The translations under genes were made by a program, and so were the position numbers. A model generated the notes under the pieces. It saw only the letters and a program-made list of their open reading frames with translations, had not been told where the DNA came from and did not search any database. Below are positions 34,104 through 46,040 of a stretch of DNA of 64,000 nucleotides, in pieces. Each line of letters opens with the position of its first letter. The stretch's first letter is position 1. This DNA is from Adiantum capillus-veneris (lineage: Eukaryota > Streptophyta > Polypodiopsida > Polypodiales > Pteridaceae), in NCBI GenBank assembly GCA_014529385.2, contig CM043969.1:33134446-33198445 (forward strand), in the 5' to 3' direction.

Positions 34104-35660
34104 TCAAAGTAGCTGGTCTTTCTCTAGAGCTTTGGTGAAGATATCTGCACAATTATTTTCAGTAGGACAATACTCTAGCTCTACAATTTCATCCTCAATT
34201 AGCTCTCGAACATAATGATACTGAACCTCAATATGCTTTGTGTGTGCATGGAAGACAGGGTTCTTGGCAATCGCCATGCAACTCTGGTTGTCGCATTGAA
34301 GTGTTGTTGCTGAATGAAGAGAAACACCTAAGTCCATGAGGACTCGCCTTAGCCAAACTGCTTCACAAGCTGCAAAACAAGCAGCTTTATACTCTGCTTC
34401 CGTTGAAGAAAGAGCGATGGTTGGCTGCTTCTTGCTGATCCAAGAAAACACTCTAGAACCAAGTGAGAAACAAAATCCAGAAACTGACTTTCTAGAGTCA
34501 CAATCTCCTGCCCAATCAGAGTCACAATACCCACTCAGAGTATTTGTGCCAATGCCATAGTAAATGTCATGGCTTAAAGTACCTTTGATGTACTTAAGAA
34601 CTCGCATACCTGCCTTCCAATGAAATTCTCTTGGTTGGTTGGAAAACCTGCTTAAAACACCTACTGCAAAAGAAGTATCCGGCCTAGTGTTGCACAAGAA
34701 AATTAAGCTTCCCACAAGTTTTCTGTATTTTTTAATGTCGACTAAGGGAGAAGAATCTTCCATGGAGAGTTTTGCATTTACCTCCATTGGAGTGCTCACA
34801 GGTTTGCAATCTATCATGCCAAAAGCTTTTAGGATCTGTGTTGCATACTTTTGTTGAGAGATGAAGATGCCTTTTGAGGATTGCCAAACCTCAATCCCCA
34901 AACAATAATGCAACAAACCTAAGTCTATCATTTCGAATTCAGAACTCAAACTCTCACGAGTTTGTTGGATGAGCTCTTTGTGATCACATGTGATTATCAA
35001 GTCATCAACATACAAGATAATAATGACTTGTTTTCCATTCTCTCTAAGTACATATAAATTCGTTTCAGAAGCACTTCTTCTAAAGCCAAGTTTTTTAAAA
35101 ATTTATCAATTCTGACATACCATGCTCTTGGAGACTGTTTCAGCCCATATAAAGCCTTCTTCAATCTGCAAACCTTCTGTTTTGAATGGGGTGTCTCAAA
35201 CCCTGGTGGTTACTCAATATACACCTCCTCCTTGAGAATTCCATTCAAAAATACAAACACGACATCCATTTGGTAAACAACCCATAAATAGATAGCAACA
35301 AGAGCAAGCACAAGACGAATAGTTGTCATTCGAGTTGTGGGAGCGAAGGTGTCACTAACATCAAACCCTACAACTTGAGAGAATCCTTGTGCTACTAACC
35401 TGGCTTTGTACTTTTGCAAAGATCCATCAGCTTTATGTTTGAGCTTGTACACCCATTTTGTGCCAATGACTTTCTTCTTTGGAGGCCGATCCACTACTTC
35501 CCAAGTGTCATTCTTTATGATGCTGTCGTATTCAAACTGCATCGCTTCCTTCCATTTTGGATCAGCCATGGCCTCGTCGACGGAGGCTAGCTCCTTCACA
35601 GAGCCCACAATTTCTATCATGAGATCCATGTTGACGATGTGTTCGGAGGCTCTCCTTTGC
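34104..35660 (-). pseudogene. C2 reverse transcriptase and RNase H
   Basis: RT begins near 35590 (WKEAMQFEYDSI, then TWEVVDRPPKKKVIGTKWVY, YKARLVAQGFSQ). A damaged patch at 35015-35210 follows. The frame 34104-35015 starts at the catalytic YVDDL and runs through the RT end into a copia RNase H with intact-looking motifs: YCDSDWAGDCDSRKS, SSTEAEYKAA, LQCDNQSC and NNCADIFTKAL. This is the best kept copia RNase H here. The polypurine tract and 3' LTR follow within 70 bases. Confidence 0.9.
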
Positions 35661-36377
35661 TCCTTTACTACTCGATTCTCTTTGACCGTCGCAAACCCCC
35701 CTCCTCTTCATGAGGATTGTGAACTTGAGGGTTTCGAGCGTCAAAAAGCTGCTGAGCCCACTTTGGTAGTGTCTTTTTCTGTGATGTTGCAATAGGTTGG
35801 TTAGATTTATTTGAGTCATCATCAGACAACTCCTCCTCTTGATTTTTTACCTGACTTTGGTCTGGCACATGGTGAGTTATTTCTTCATTTGATGAGAAAG
35901 TGGACGAACCTGGTTTCTCCACCATATGTGGCCCTTCTTCAAATACCACATCCGACTTGGGAGTATTTTCTTTGCCTCTGAATCATAGAGTCTATAAGCC
36001 TTAGACTCTTCACTATATCCAAGAAATACGCACTTCTTGCTTTTGGCTTCTAACTTTGTTCTTTGAGAATCAGGAATATGATCATAACAAAAACACCCAA
36101 ATGTTTTGAAATGCAAGACTGAAGGTTTCTTACCAGAATAGGCTTCTTGAGGTGCTTTCCCTTTCAAAGCCTTTGTGTAGCTTCGATCGAGAATGTACAC
36201 TGCTGTACTTACTGCTTCGGCCCAAAAGGAATCTGGCATACCCTTGGCTTTGAGCATACACCTTGCCATTTCTACCACCGTCCGATTGCGACGCTCCACA
36301 ACACCATTTTGTTGTGGTGTGTAAGCTGTAGTAAGGTGTCGTTTTATGCCATGCTCATTGCAGTAATTGTTGAATTC
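35660..36377 (-). pseudogene. C2 integrase, C-terminal half
   Basis: From the TatB insertion point the frame resumes with NNYCNEHGIKRHLTTAYTP. It has the catalytic Glu in QNGVVERRNRTV and continues through FWAEAVSTAVYILDRS, KTFGCFCYDHIPDSQRTK and KKCVFLGYSEESKAYR to a Glu/Gln-rich hinge before RT. One frame change occurs near 35960. The N-terminal half is at 46041-46440. Confidence 0.88.
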
Positions 36378-37887
36378 TGATAGCGGAAAAAAGAGCAGTG
36401 CAATCGGGTGGCCTCTGTACTCGTGCACACTCCACAAACCACGCCTCATGCAAACAAGCAAAGAACAAAACAAAGGGGGCACCACCCTAAATTAAGAGGT
36501 TTAGGGACCTCACACATAGTGCACATAGGCAAGTGAGACTTCTGGCATTATGATGGCATCAAAACATATGGCCAAACACATAGAAACGAAGCTTAGGGAC
36601 CTTATGTAGCATATATATACACAAGACATCAGCTTAACAATACAACAGCATCTGATCATACATAACAAGGATATAGAGAAGCAAGCCAAGGATGGCATAA
36701 TCCCTTGTCAAAAACAATCAACCCAGCAAGTAGGTATGATCCTACTAGCAACACATCAATACCTTAGAGAATGATGGCGAGGATGGTGGCCATGGACCAT
36801 GAGAGAAGACTCCTTATTTAGGTTTTAGGGCTAGTAATGTAGCATACTAGAGGGAGAGAGAGAGAGGGAGAGAGAGTAGAGCTCCACCCATAGCTCCTCG
36901 TTGTGAGCAATGTCGTCATAGCTTCGTTGCTTGGTGAAGTGGGTGAAGTGTTGTTTTGAGTGAGAGAAGGCCTCCTTATATAGGTTTTTGAGAGGGTTTA
37001 GGATTAGGGATAAACATGCCTAAATCCACTGATTGGGGTTACTTTTTGCTTAGGGTGGTCAACAGATTGAGGTCACCTGATATGTCACCATCAAGATATT
37101 CTCTAGAGTGATGTGAGAGGGGAGGGTAAATGATGATTTTTCTGATTGTGACACATGGGGATAAGGCCTTGACCAGCATTTAATAGTAGGTAAGGTGGCT
37201 GTTGAAACTGGAGGTTCTGCACATGTCAGGGGGGGACCTGCGGGGGGGAGGTGGCAGCTAGGTCCTCCTGAATATCAAATTCTCAAAAAATCCTCAACCA
37301 TGGCTTCTTTGACATGTGTTCTTTGAAAAAATCAGCATGTCTCTTTTCAACTCAAAAGTCTTTATCCCTGTTGACTCACCTTTACCATAAGATTTTCCCC
37401 TTTTCTCCTCCTGTAACTGCATTGTTGATGCCCAATCACTGCTTCTAGTAACAGTGAATTGTTACCTACCAAATACTTATGGTGCAGTAAAAACTATTTA
37501 CCATGGGTAAAAAAAGTTACTGTAGGTAAAAAGTGATTTGTATTTACCATGTAGGTGAAAAATATTTACTGTAGGTAAAAAATATTTACTGTCGGTAAAA
37601 AAGTGAAAACGGAGTATGCTGTGCTGTGAGTCCACACGAACATCCTCGTGTAAATTTCACTAGAAATTCACACCTAGAATGGGCTATTCTGTAAGATATA
37701 GGTTGTAGGCATGCATAAGAGCTCGTTCCCACGTATCTTCTGTCCATGGCACTTTTTACTCTTTGGTGCTTGTGAAGTAGATTTTTTTTCTCTTTCGAGA
37801 TCCCTTGGACTAGAGTATCCTCATCTCCCCAACAACTGATTGTGCCTTTATTGCATCTTCAGAAGGGGTCCTAAAAACCATGCATCA
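36378..37887 (-). repeat. 3' LTR of TatB
   Basis: It has TGATGCATGA-like start and CCGCTATCA end on the minus strand, and is very close to 44506-46035. The 20-base length difference is mainly one unit fewer of the GTAAAAAATATTTACTG repeat (about 37480-37606). Confidence 0.93.
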
Positions 37888-37906
37888 TATAGCCCTCCCC
37901 CTTAAG
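37888..37906 (-). other. polypurine tract of TatB
   Basis: The minus strand reads CTTAAGGGGGAGGGCTATA directly before the 3' LTR. Confidence 0.8.
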
Positions 37907-38320
37907 CTAGAGGTATTTGATGCCTCTAGCTGTAGGTTGTGCTACAATAGGGTTCTCTTGAATACTTACCCACCTAGTACCAATTGAATTTGCCATGTTA
38001 CTGCTTTCTTGGCTGATGCACCCTGTTTAGTCCTTTCTGATGAATAATTGTATCCATCCATGACTAACAACTGGTCTCGTAGACCCTTGAAATCCATACC
38101 CCATCCATTGTCAATATCCGCTTTCACTGGTAGCATTCTCTTTTTTTCTTTTTTTTTCTCTTTTTTTCCTCTTTTTTTTGTCTTCTCTTTTTTTTTTTTT
38201 TTTGAAAAGACTATGTACATGATTGTTACCTTAGTTGGAGCTCGAATATGATGAGCTGTCCTCTGAACCATCCTTAGCATTGATTTCACCAGCATATGGC
38301 TGTGAAAGACGACATTGGTA
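37907..38320 (-). other. TatB 3' region with Lys-rich frame
   Basis: Between the integrase end and the polypurine tract a 109-codon frame (37966-38295) is open. Its middle is a run of Lys/Glu codons from an A/G-rich low-complexity tract (38140-38203), so openness there is weak evidence. The end (MDFKGLRDQLLVMDGYN) looks more like real protein. It could be the tail of the integrase polyprotein. Confidence 0.3.
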
Positions 38321-38329
38321 GGCCTTCAA

Positions 38330-40096
38330 TCACCAACCATTTACCGGGGTCTGATGTACCTTACCATCTAGGTCACCTAGTTGGTAACTACCATTTGAGA
38401 ACCTCTGTATCACTACAAAAGGGCCTTCCCACTTAAGCAAGAACTTACCATCCTTCCTGCGATCAAAGCGATTGTCGTATCTAAGCACTAAAGAACCTTC
38501 CTTGATACCTTTCTTGACAAGGTTGCGATTGAACTTCTTTCGTTTCTTCTCTGCCTAGGCTGCATAGTACTTCACTGCTGACTCTCGATCTAGCCCTAAC
38601 CTCTCCAAATCGATGATTCTTCCTTCCACCTGCTTCTCTTGACTATCCTCTTGATGTGCTTTTAGAACTCGGAGGCTCGCTAGCTCCACTTCTATAGGCA
38701 ATAGTGCCTCTTGCCCATAAACCAAGTGAAAAGGTGTATACCCCAAGGATGTTTTAAAGGATGTTTTGTAGGCCCAAAGTGCTGCATCTAGGTGTTTGTC
38801 CCATGCCTTAGGATGTAAATGCACTTGTTTAGTGATGATTTTACATATAAGACCATTTACCTTTTCCACAAGACCATTGCACTGAGGGTAGTATGGTGTA
38901 GAGTGCCTGTGCTTGATTTTTAACTTGCTCATCAATTGCCCGACTAAATCAGCTCGAAATCCCGGTCCCCTATCCGAGAGAATCTCCAAAGGTGTGCCAA
39001 AACGGCAACAAAGGCATTCAAAAATGAAATCACTCACGTCCTTGGCTGTGATGCACTTTGTGGGACGAGCTTCTGCCCATCTGGTCATGTACTCCACCCC
39101 CATAATGATGTATTCCTTCCCTGATTGAGTGCAAGGTAGTGGCCCTATTGCATCTATCCCCCATTTTTCAAATGGCCCATAGGTTTTGATTGGATGCTGA
39201 TTTTCATGGGTAAGACGCCTTGGTCCAGCTTTTTGGCAAACCTCACATGTGCGGCACCAATGTTGTACATCTCGATGGAGGCTTGGCCACGTGAACCCTG
39301 CTTGTAAAATCTTTCTGCTAGTAATCTCTTGTGCAAAGTGGCCACCACACACACCTTCATGACAACTAAACAAAATATCCTTTATCTCTTGGGATGCAGG
39401 AACTCTCCTTAAGACAGCATCTTTCCCTCTACAATACAAGTCCTCATTCAATAAGCTATAGCTGGTAGCCTTTTTTGCCAACCACCTACGTTCACTTTTA
39501 CACATACCAGAGGGTGCTTCACAATGCTCAAGAAAGTAAAGTAAATCATGCAGCTCCTCCTTTCCCTGGTATAAAGGACTTTTCACAAGGATAGCACCTA
39601 CTATGAGAGTTTGTAGTTCTTCACCTGCTAAGGCATCTGCTTCTCGATTTTGATCTCTAGGTACAAAATGCACTCGAACTTCTTTAAAACCCTTCAACAA
39701 GGCCTTTGCTTCCCTCATCTTAACAGACAATTTGTCATTTTTACAGGCCCATACACCAACCATTTGCTTAACAATCAACATGGAGTCACCAAAAACATTT
39801 AGCTTTGTGATGCCCTGAGAAATACAACATTGCAACCCTAAAACAAGGGCATGGTCCTCTGCTTCATTGTTAGAATGAACCTCTTTTAGATGAAACCCTT
39901 TTGCAAAGATCTTCCCCTTCTCTGGACCTAATATTACTATGCCTGCTGATGCCTTGTCTTTGGTCCTCTTGTAAGCCCCATCAAAATACAGACTGTGTGC
40001 TCCCAGTAGAACTTCAGGCTCCGGGATAGGCGGTACCTTACTAGGTTCCTCTTTCTTGGCCTTCTCATAACACCTTTGTGTGAGGACATCTGCCAA
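38330..40096 (-). pseudogene. TatB second RNase H (archaeal type) and integrase
   Basis: A 513-codon frame (to 38555), continued after one stop to about 38330. Residues 36-160 are an archaeal/plant-type RNase H with all four acids: Asp39 in YFDGA, Glu80 in NNEAE, Asp104 in FGDS and Asp154 in READA. Residues 246-287 are the integrase zinc site (His246, His253, Cys284, Cys287). The core has Asp315 (WGIDAIG), Asp375 (LSDRGPG) and Glu411 (NGLVEKVN), so every catalytic residue is present. The C-terminus (GPFVVIQRFSNGSYQLGDL) follows the stop at 38555. Between them these remove RNA from the hybrid and insert the DNA copy. Confidence 0.92.
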
Positions 40097-40147
40097 ACAA
40101 GCACGGGTGGAATCCTCTACTTGTAGTGTGTAGTCAAACTCTTGAAG

Positions 40148-41227
40148 CTACACCACCCACTTTGCTATTCTTTGAGACAATTCCATGTGTTGTAGGGCAT
40201 ATGGAAAAACCTCCTCAGTTGTGATCACCACAAATTGTCTCGGAAGTAAGTAAGCCCGAAACTTCTCCACTGCAAACTTAAGAGCTAGCACCAATTGCTC
40301 AGTTCCGCTGAAACCCTTTTCAACAGCTGTCATCACTCTACTAGAGAAGTAGACTGGTCTCATGAGAGATGTCTTTGGGTCTTTTTGCATCAAGACAGCT
40401 CCTAGAGCTTCTGGACCTACACTAGGATTTACATAGAATAATTCACCCCATGTGGGTTGTAGGACGACAGGCAATGAGCTCAAAATGGTTTTAACTTCTT
40501 GAAAGCACCTTTCACCCTCCTCACTCCATGTCAATGTAGTGTGTTTAGTGAGCTGCTGCAAAGGATAGATTGACTGAGAAAGGAGATGTATGAATCGTCC
40601 CATGTAGCGAACCTTTTGAATGAAGGAGACTAGTTGCTTCACGTTTGAAGGAGTAGGTAAAGCTAACAATGTCTTTACCTTTTCAGGGTCAGCCTCAATA
40701 CCATCTTGAGACACAACATGGCCTAGTAGAGTGACCTTGCTCTCACCTATGTGGCACTTGTCTTTATTCAATTGCCCACCCAATTGGGCCAGACGGGTGA
40801 AACCTTCATCAACCTTGGACAGATGTACTTCCCTAGAGCTGTAAATGCAAAAATCATCAATGAAGACTCGTATGGACTTACCAAAGTAAGGTTGAAACAC
40901 CAAGTTCATAAACCTCTGGAAAGTAGCTGGGGCATTAGTTAAACCAAAAGGCATAACTCTATAAGCAAAACACCCCCAAGGTGTTATGAAGGTAGTCTTT
41001 CTTTGGTCTTCATTTGCAATTCTGATTTGGAAGTAGCCTGAGTACCCATCACACACTGTGTACCTTTCATGACCAGCCACTTCATTTAGTATTTCATCTT
41101 GAAAAGGCAAAGGAAAATGGTCCCTTTTTGTGGCTGCGTTTAGAGGCTTGTAATCCACACATACCCTCCACTTCCCATTTTTCTTTGGTGCTACCACAAC
41201 TGGAGACACCCACTCAGAATCTTCCAC
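40148..41227 (-). pseudogene. TatB reverse transcriptase and degenerate RNase H
   Basis: A 359-codon frame. RT motifs include VVVAPKKNGKWRVCVDYKPL (residues 10-29), CDGYSGYFQI (first Asp, 60), FGLTNAPATFQRF, and the catalytic FIDDF (Asp124, Asp125). The attached RNase H (from about residue 232) has lost its acids: the usual D-A-S is NPS (267-269) and the later TD is TTE. Loss of this domain alongside a second intact RNase H downstream is known for Tat-type elements. A TAG at the end separates it from the next frame; a TGA before residue 1 separates it from PR. Both look like single-base changes. Confidence 0.92.
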
Positions 41228-41239
41228 TGGGTAGATAAA

Positions 41240-42460
41240 TCATGCCTTGAGTAATCTTTTTACTTCTTTTAAGAGTGCATCTTGTTGCACTAGCCCTAAT
41301 CTCCTTAGCCTTTGCACCACTGGTTTGGCACCTTCCTTTAATTGGATATGGTGTTGGGTTACCGTCACTCCTTTAATGTGCTCGTAATCACTTATAAAGA
41401 GGCCAACATGCTTCTTTAGTACCTGCAAATAGGGTTCTCTCTCTTCTTCTAGTAGGTCCTTAGCTAGCATCTCCTCTAAGCCTGTGGCTTCTTCCTTGTT
41501 TAGAGAGTCTTGACCACCTTCTCCTTCTGGGTTTCGCAGTATTATACCCATGACTTCCAAAGAGCTAGCATCCTCCTCAGATGACTCATCCTCAGATGAA
41601 GAGCAGCTGCTTGTGCTCCATTCATCCATAGAAGTCTCCATCTCTAGGTCTTGTTGTCTACCCTGCTTCATGTCATACACAATTTTTTGTTGCTTTCCAC
41701 CTACCTTATGATTTGGTCGCAACTCAAGGGAACCTGTCTCCCAATCTTGCCTAGCTTTCATAGCCATAAGCCAAGGTCTTCCAAGGATTAGCGGATAGCC
41801 CTCCCCCTTAGTTGGGATCACATAAGCATCAATTGAGATTGCCACACCAAAAGCTGAAACCTTCACTCCATTAACCTTTCCCACACAAGCCACCCTTACA
41901 TTATTTGCCATCTTAGCTTGTAAGGAAGTTTGCTCGTTTACTTCCAAACCCAACCTGTGCATTAATTGCTCTGTCATAACACAAAACTCGGCTCCACCAT
42001 CTACGTACACATTGGAGACTCGTTGACTCTTAATCTCTGCATCAAAGACTGGCACGATATCCTTCATGCCTCTTGCACTAATAGACCCAACTGACTTTGC
42101 CTTAGCCCTCCTGGTGCTGACCATCTTAGACCAGGTTCTACGCATCTTTGGGGAAAGGTGGAGGAGTTGCTGCCATGAAATCTTTGGTCCTTGCTTACTC
42201 ACAACTGCTACCAGGTCGTAAGGTATGGATCCTACCCCAAGTGGAAAGTCTTCTACTCCTATATGCCTCCTTGACCTAATCTTCCTTTTCTTATCTCCTA
42301 TCACTTGGGAGGAACCCTCATTCCCTTTATCCAGCTCTGAAGCTTCCATTTCATCAGTTCTTTGTCTCCTAACTCTCTTTATTGGCATGGCAACAGCTTC
42401 CTCCATTTTTTCTTTCCCTTTATCCTTACCATTGTCAAGACTTATGACAGAGACAGCCAT
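41240..42460 (-). pseudogene. TatB protease and linker to RT
   Basis: A 406-codon frame. Residues 1-90 are a charged linker with a basic patch near 26-34. Residues 95-110 (SWQQLLHLSPKMRRTW) recall the segment before the X1 protease. The protease spans about 150-235, with the active site VYVDGGAEFCVMTE (Asp154) and LILGRPWL. Residues 280-310 are an acidic Ser/Glu tract and the end leads into RT (QHHIQLKEGAKPVVQRLRRL). It overlaps the gag frame by 26 bases in another phase, so gag-pol may rely on frameshifting. Confidence 0.88.
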
Positions 42461-43442
42461 GTCCTCCCCTCCCGATGGTAGTGGAGGGATCTTCTAGTGC
42501 TTGTGGTGGTGGAGGAGGGGGTCTCAATATTTCGATTGGTGGAGCCACGTGTGCATTTTGTCCATTTAGTGGCCTAGCTCGAGGAGGAGTGACTTGCTGG
42601 CGAGGAGGCCGTCTTTGATTACCATTTCCTTGATAGCGTCGTGGATGGGGGCAATTATACATGCCGTGACCTACCTCTCCACAGTTGTAACAAATGTACT
42701 CACGTGCTTGCCTTTGTCCTTCTTGTCTATTTCGTTCATTTCCTGGCTGGGGAGCCCTTACACCTTGAACCAGATTGATGGACAGGCTCTCTAGTTGATT
42801 GGTGATTTGTTGAAGTAATTCTTGTTGAGAGGACTCTTGGTCTGTTGCTCCTATCCCTGCTACTACCCTTGCCATAGGTTGAGCTAGCGGTGGAGGCTCC
42901 ATTCCCCCTTGTAGTTGAGCTTGGAATTTTAACTTCCTATCCTTCTCCCTTGCATAAGTCATAGCTTTATCAAAGGTATCTGGGAATTTACCTTTTACCT
43001 TTTCTCGAAGGATGGGGTAAAGCCCTGCCAGGAAACAGTCCTTCTTTAGGCATTCTGGCGCCCTTTCTCCTTCACCTAGTGATGCACACCATTTCTCCCA
43101 CAGGTTGGAAAACTTTCCTTCATAGCTTCTATAGTCATTGGGTGATGTTTGGCGTAGCTCTAAGAGCTGTCTCCATATCTCCTCTGGAGGCTCATGGCGG
43201 CAAAATTATTCGATGAAGGCCATCTTTAAGGACTCCCAGTCTCTTCTTTCTTCAGGTGCCAAAGTTTGATACCATAATTTTGCACCTTCCCTCAAGACCA
43301 AAGTAAAGGCCCTTAACTTAGTAGCTTCGTCATCCCTTCCCGATACCAGAAAGGCCATTTCCAAATTATCCAAAAAGTCTGGAGCAACCTCCCCAGGCTT
43401 ACCATAAAAATTAGGGAAGGCCATAAGTGAGAGAGTAAACAA
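42435..43442 (-). pseudogene. TatB gag
   Basis: Gag begins near 43424 (MAFPNFYGKPGEVAPDFLDN), with the capsid-like LREGAKLWYQTLAPEERRDW. After a single TAA (about 43206) it continues FCRHEPPEEIWRQLLEL and SYEGKFSNLWEKW. The later frame 42435-42962 carries one CCHC zinc knuckle, CYNCGEVGHGMYNC, and a proline-rich end. Apart from the one stop the frame seems continuous. It forms the virus-like particle and binds the RNA. Confidence 0.88.
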
Positions 43443-43759
43443 TTACACAAACAGCTCCAATTTATTTTAAAATAGAGTATGGTAATTACAATTTGGAGCT
43501 TTAGCACAACTTAGCTCAAAATAGGATGAAGATCGACACATCAAAGGAATGGTAATAGTCTAGTAAGGGTAGAATGACAGGATGAGGAGAGCGCAAGATT
43601 TCCCCAAGTCTCTCGGCTCAAAACAACAGGGCTATTCTTTGCTGATAAAAGATTTTTCTATCAATACAAATATTCACACGGATATGACGCACAAAATGGA
43701 AAGGAAACATGCGGGGATAATCATTCTCATTATTGGCATCCATACTTACACACAAGAGC
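43443..43759 (-). other. TatB region between leader ORF and gag
   Basis: About 300 bases with no recognisable coding sequence. It could contain an intron, as is known upstream of pol in Ogre elements, but no splice pair stands out. Confidence 0.4.
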
Positions 43760-44325
43760 CTAGCTTAGTTGCACCACCTTGCGACCAATGAGCCTGATCA
43801 GCCACAGAAGGTCAGCACCTCGGATCACTTCGACTCTTCCTGATGCATCTGTGAAGACGTAAGGCGTGATGGCAACACTTTGTACAATGCTGAGCCTTTT
43901 AGCAAGCAACAATTGGATGCTATTACCATAATCAGCATGACGAATGAAAGTGACACCATTAATGTGCAGCACATCATCAACTAAGATAGTTTCCTTAGAT
44001 TGAGATAACTTCTTGAAAATTAGCAGCAAAGGTAGGGCAGGGAGGCTTTTCACCCGGTCTCCAAAGCACTTTGGACAATATCCAAAGTGATCTTCACGCG
44101 GACAGGAGGTTGGCTTGGGATTGGTGGTGTCTGGATTCACAAAGTGCACTGGGAGCACTCGCAGACGGGCGGCAATCTTGTAGGCAAGCCTTCGCCTCTT
44201 TGCTTCAGGAGGATTTAGGGGTGAGAGTCATGGTTGCAAGTTGGAGGTTGAAGTTGGTTGCTCACTAGCCTTTTTCTTGCCTGTAGTGGTCATGTAATCC
44301 CTTATTAATGAGATTAAGCCAAATG
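43760..44325 (-). pseudogene. TatB leader ORF, split by one stop
   Basis: The counterpart of the 194-codon TatA ORF at 26-610. A single base change makes a stop after the N-terminal 37 codons (about 44228). The remaining 132 codons (43760-44158) keep the Cys/His group and the C-terminal half. Otherwise only a few residues differ from TatA. Confidence 0.55.
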
Positions 44326-44484
44326 TTACCTTACGCTTGAGCACGCGCTGCGGCCTTGGGCCACTTAGGTGTAGAGGTGATCTTCCTCCTCTTCTGTTCT
44401 CCAATTTGCAAACTCCTCACACCATTCGTCCATGTTGTAGATTGCACATCTTCATTGCTTGTGGACTGAAGGTCTGTGTAGCCC

Positions 44485-44502
44485 TCCTCTGTGGGGGCAC
44501 CA
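44485..44502 (-). other. candidate primer binding site of TatB
   Basis: Three bases after the 5' LTR the minus strand reads TGGTGCCCCCACAGAGGA. The same block is in X1. The tRNA is not identified. Confidence 0.55.
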
Positions 44503-44505
44503 AAA

Positions 44506-46035
44506 TGATAGCGGGAAAAAGAGCAGTGCAATCGGGTGGCCTCTGTACTCGTGCACACTCCACAAACCACGCCCCATGCAAACAAGCAAAGAACAAAACA
44601 AAGGGGGAACCACCCTAAATTAAGAGGTTTAGGGACCTCACACATAGTGCACATAGGCAAGTGAGACTTCTGGCATTATGATGGCATCAAAACATATGGC
44701 AAAACACATAGAAACGAAGCTTAGGGACCTTATGTAGCATATATATACACGAGACATCAGCTTAACAATACAACGGCATCTGATCATACATAACAAGGAT
44801 ATAGAGAAGCAAGCCAAGGATGGCATAATCCCTTGTCAAAAACAATCAACCCAGCAAGTAGGTATGATCCTACTAGCAACACATCAATACCTTAGAGAAT
44901 GATGGCGAGGATGGTGGCCATGGAGCATGAGAGAAGACTCCTTATTTAGGTTTTAGGGCTAGTAATGTAGCATACTAGAGGGAGAGAGAGAGAGGGAGAG
45001 AGAGTAGAGCTCCACCCATAGCTCCTAGTTGTGAGCAATGTCGTCATAGCTTCGTTGCTTGGTGAAGTGGGTGAAGTGTTGTTTTGAGTGAGAGAAGGCC
45101 TCCTTATATAGGTTTCTGAGAGGGTTTAGGATTAGGGATAAACATGCTTAAATCCACTGATTGGGGTTACTTTTTGCTTAGGGTGGTCAACAGATTGAGG
45201 TCACCTGATATGTCACCATCAAGATATTCTCTAGAGTGATGTGAGAGGGGAGGGTAAATGCTGATTTTTCCGATTGTGACACATGGGGATAAGGCCTTGA
45301 CTAGCATTTAAGAGTAGGTTAGGTGGTTGTTGAAACTGGAGGTTCTGCACATGTCAGGGGGGGACCTGCGGGGGGGAGGTGGCAGCTAGGTCCTCCTGAA
45401 TATCAAATTCTCAAAAAATCCTCAACCATGGCTTCTTTTGACATTTGTTCTTTGAAAAAATCAACATGTCTCTTTTCAACTCAAAAGTCTTTATCCTTGT
45501 TGACTCACCTTTACCATAAGATTTTCCCCTTTTCTCCTCCTGTAACTGCATTGTTGATGCCCAATCACGGCTTCTAGTAACAGTGAACTGTTACCTACCA
45601 AATACTTATGGTGCAGTAAAAAATATTTACCATGGGTAAAAAAAGTTATTGTAGGTAAAAAGTGATTTGTATTTACCATGTAGGTGAAGAATATTTACTG
45701 TAGGTAAAAAATATTTACTGTGGTAAAAAATATTTACTGTCGGTAAAAAAGTGAAAATGGAGTATGCTGTGCTGTGAGTCCACACGAACATCCTCGTGTA
45801 AATTTCACTAGAAATTCACACCTAGAATGGGCTATTCTGTAAGATATAGGTTGTAGGCATGCATAAGAGCTCGTTCCCATGTATCTTCTGTCCATGGCAC
45901 TTTTTACTCTTTGGTGCTTGTGAAGTAGATTTTTCTTCTCTTTCGAGATCCCTTGGACTAGAGTATCCTCATCTCCCCAACAACTGACTGTGCCTTTATT
46001 GCATCTTCAGAAGGGGTCCTAAAAACCATGCATCA
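44506..46035 (-). repeat. 5' LTR of TatB
   Basis: It is 1530 bp and matches 36378-37887 and 1067-2600. The core promoter is at 45092-45110 and the GTAAA/TTTAC array at about 45614-45757. Confidence 0.93.
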
Positions 46036-46040
46036 AATTC

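Larger units (their letters stand above)
36378..46035 (-). mobile_element. TatB: nearly complete Ty3/gypsy element with dual RNase H
   Basis: A 9658-bp element with two LTRs of 1.51 and 1.53 kb and a perfect five-base duplication AATTC (36373-36377 and 46036-46040), inserted in the C2 integrase gene. On the minus strand the order is leader ORF, gag, PR, RT, degenerate RNase H, second archaeal-type RNase H, integrase. Only about five nonsense codons and no clear frameshift interrupt gag-pol. The dual RNase H marks the Tat/Ogre branch. It is the youngest element here by nesting. Confidence 0.93.

Noticed and set aside
37966-38295. Lys-rich 109-codon frame near the TatB 3' LTR as a nucleic-acid-binding protein
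   Set aside because: The Lys run comes from a low-complexity A/G tract; only the last 50 residues look protein-like, so I kept it only as a possible integrase tail.
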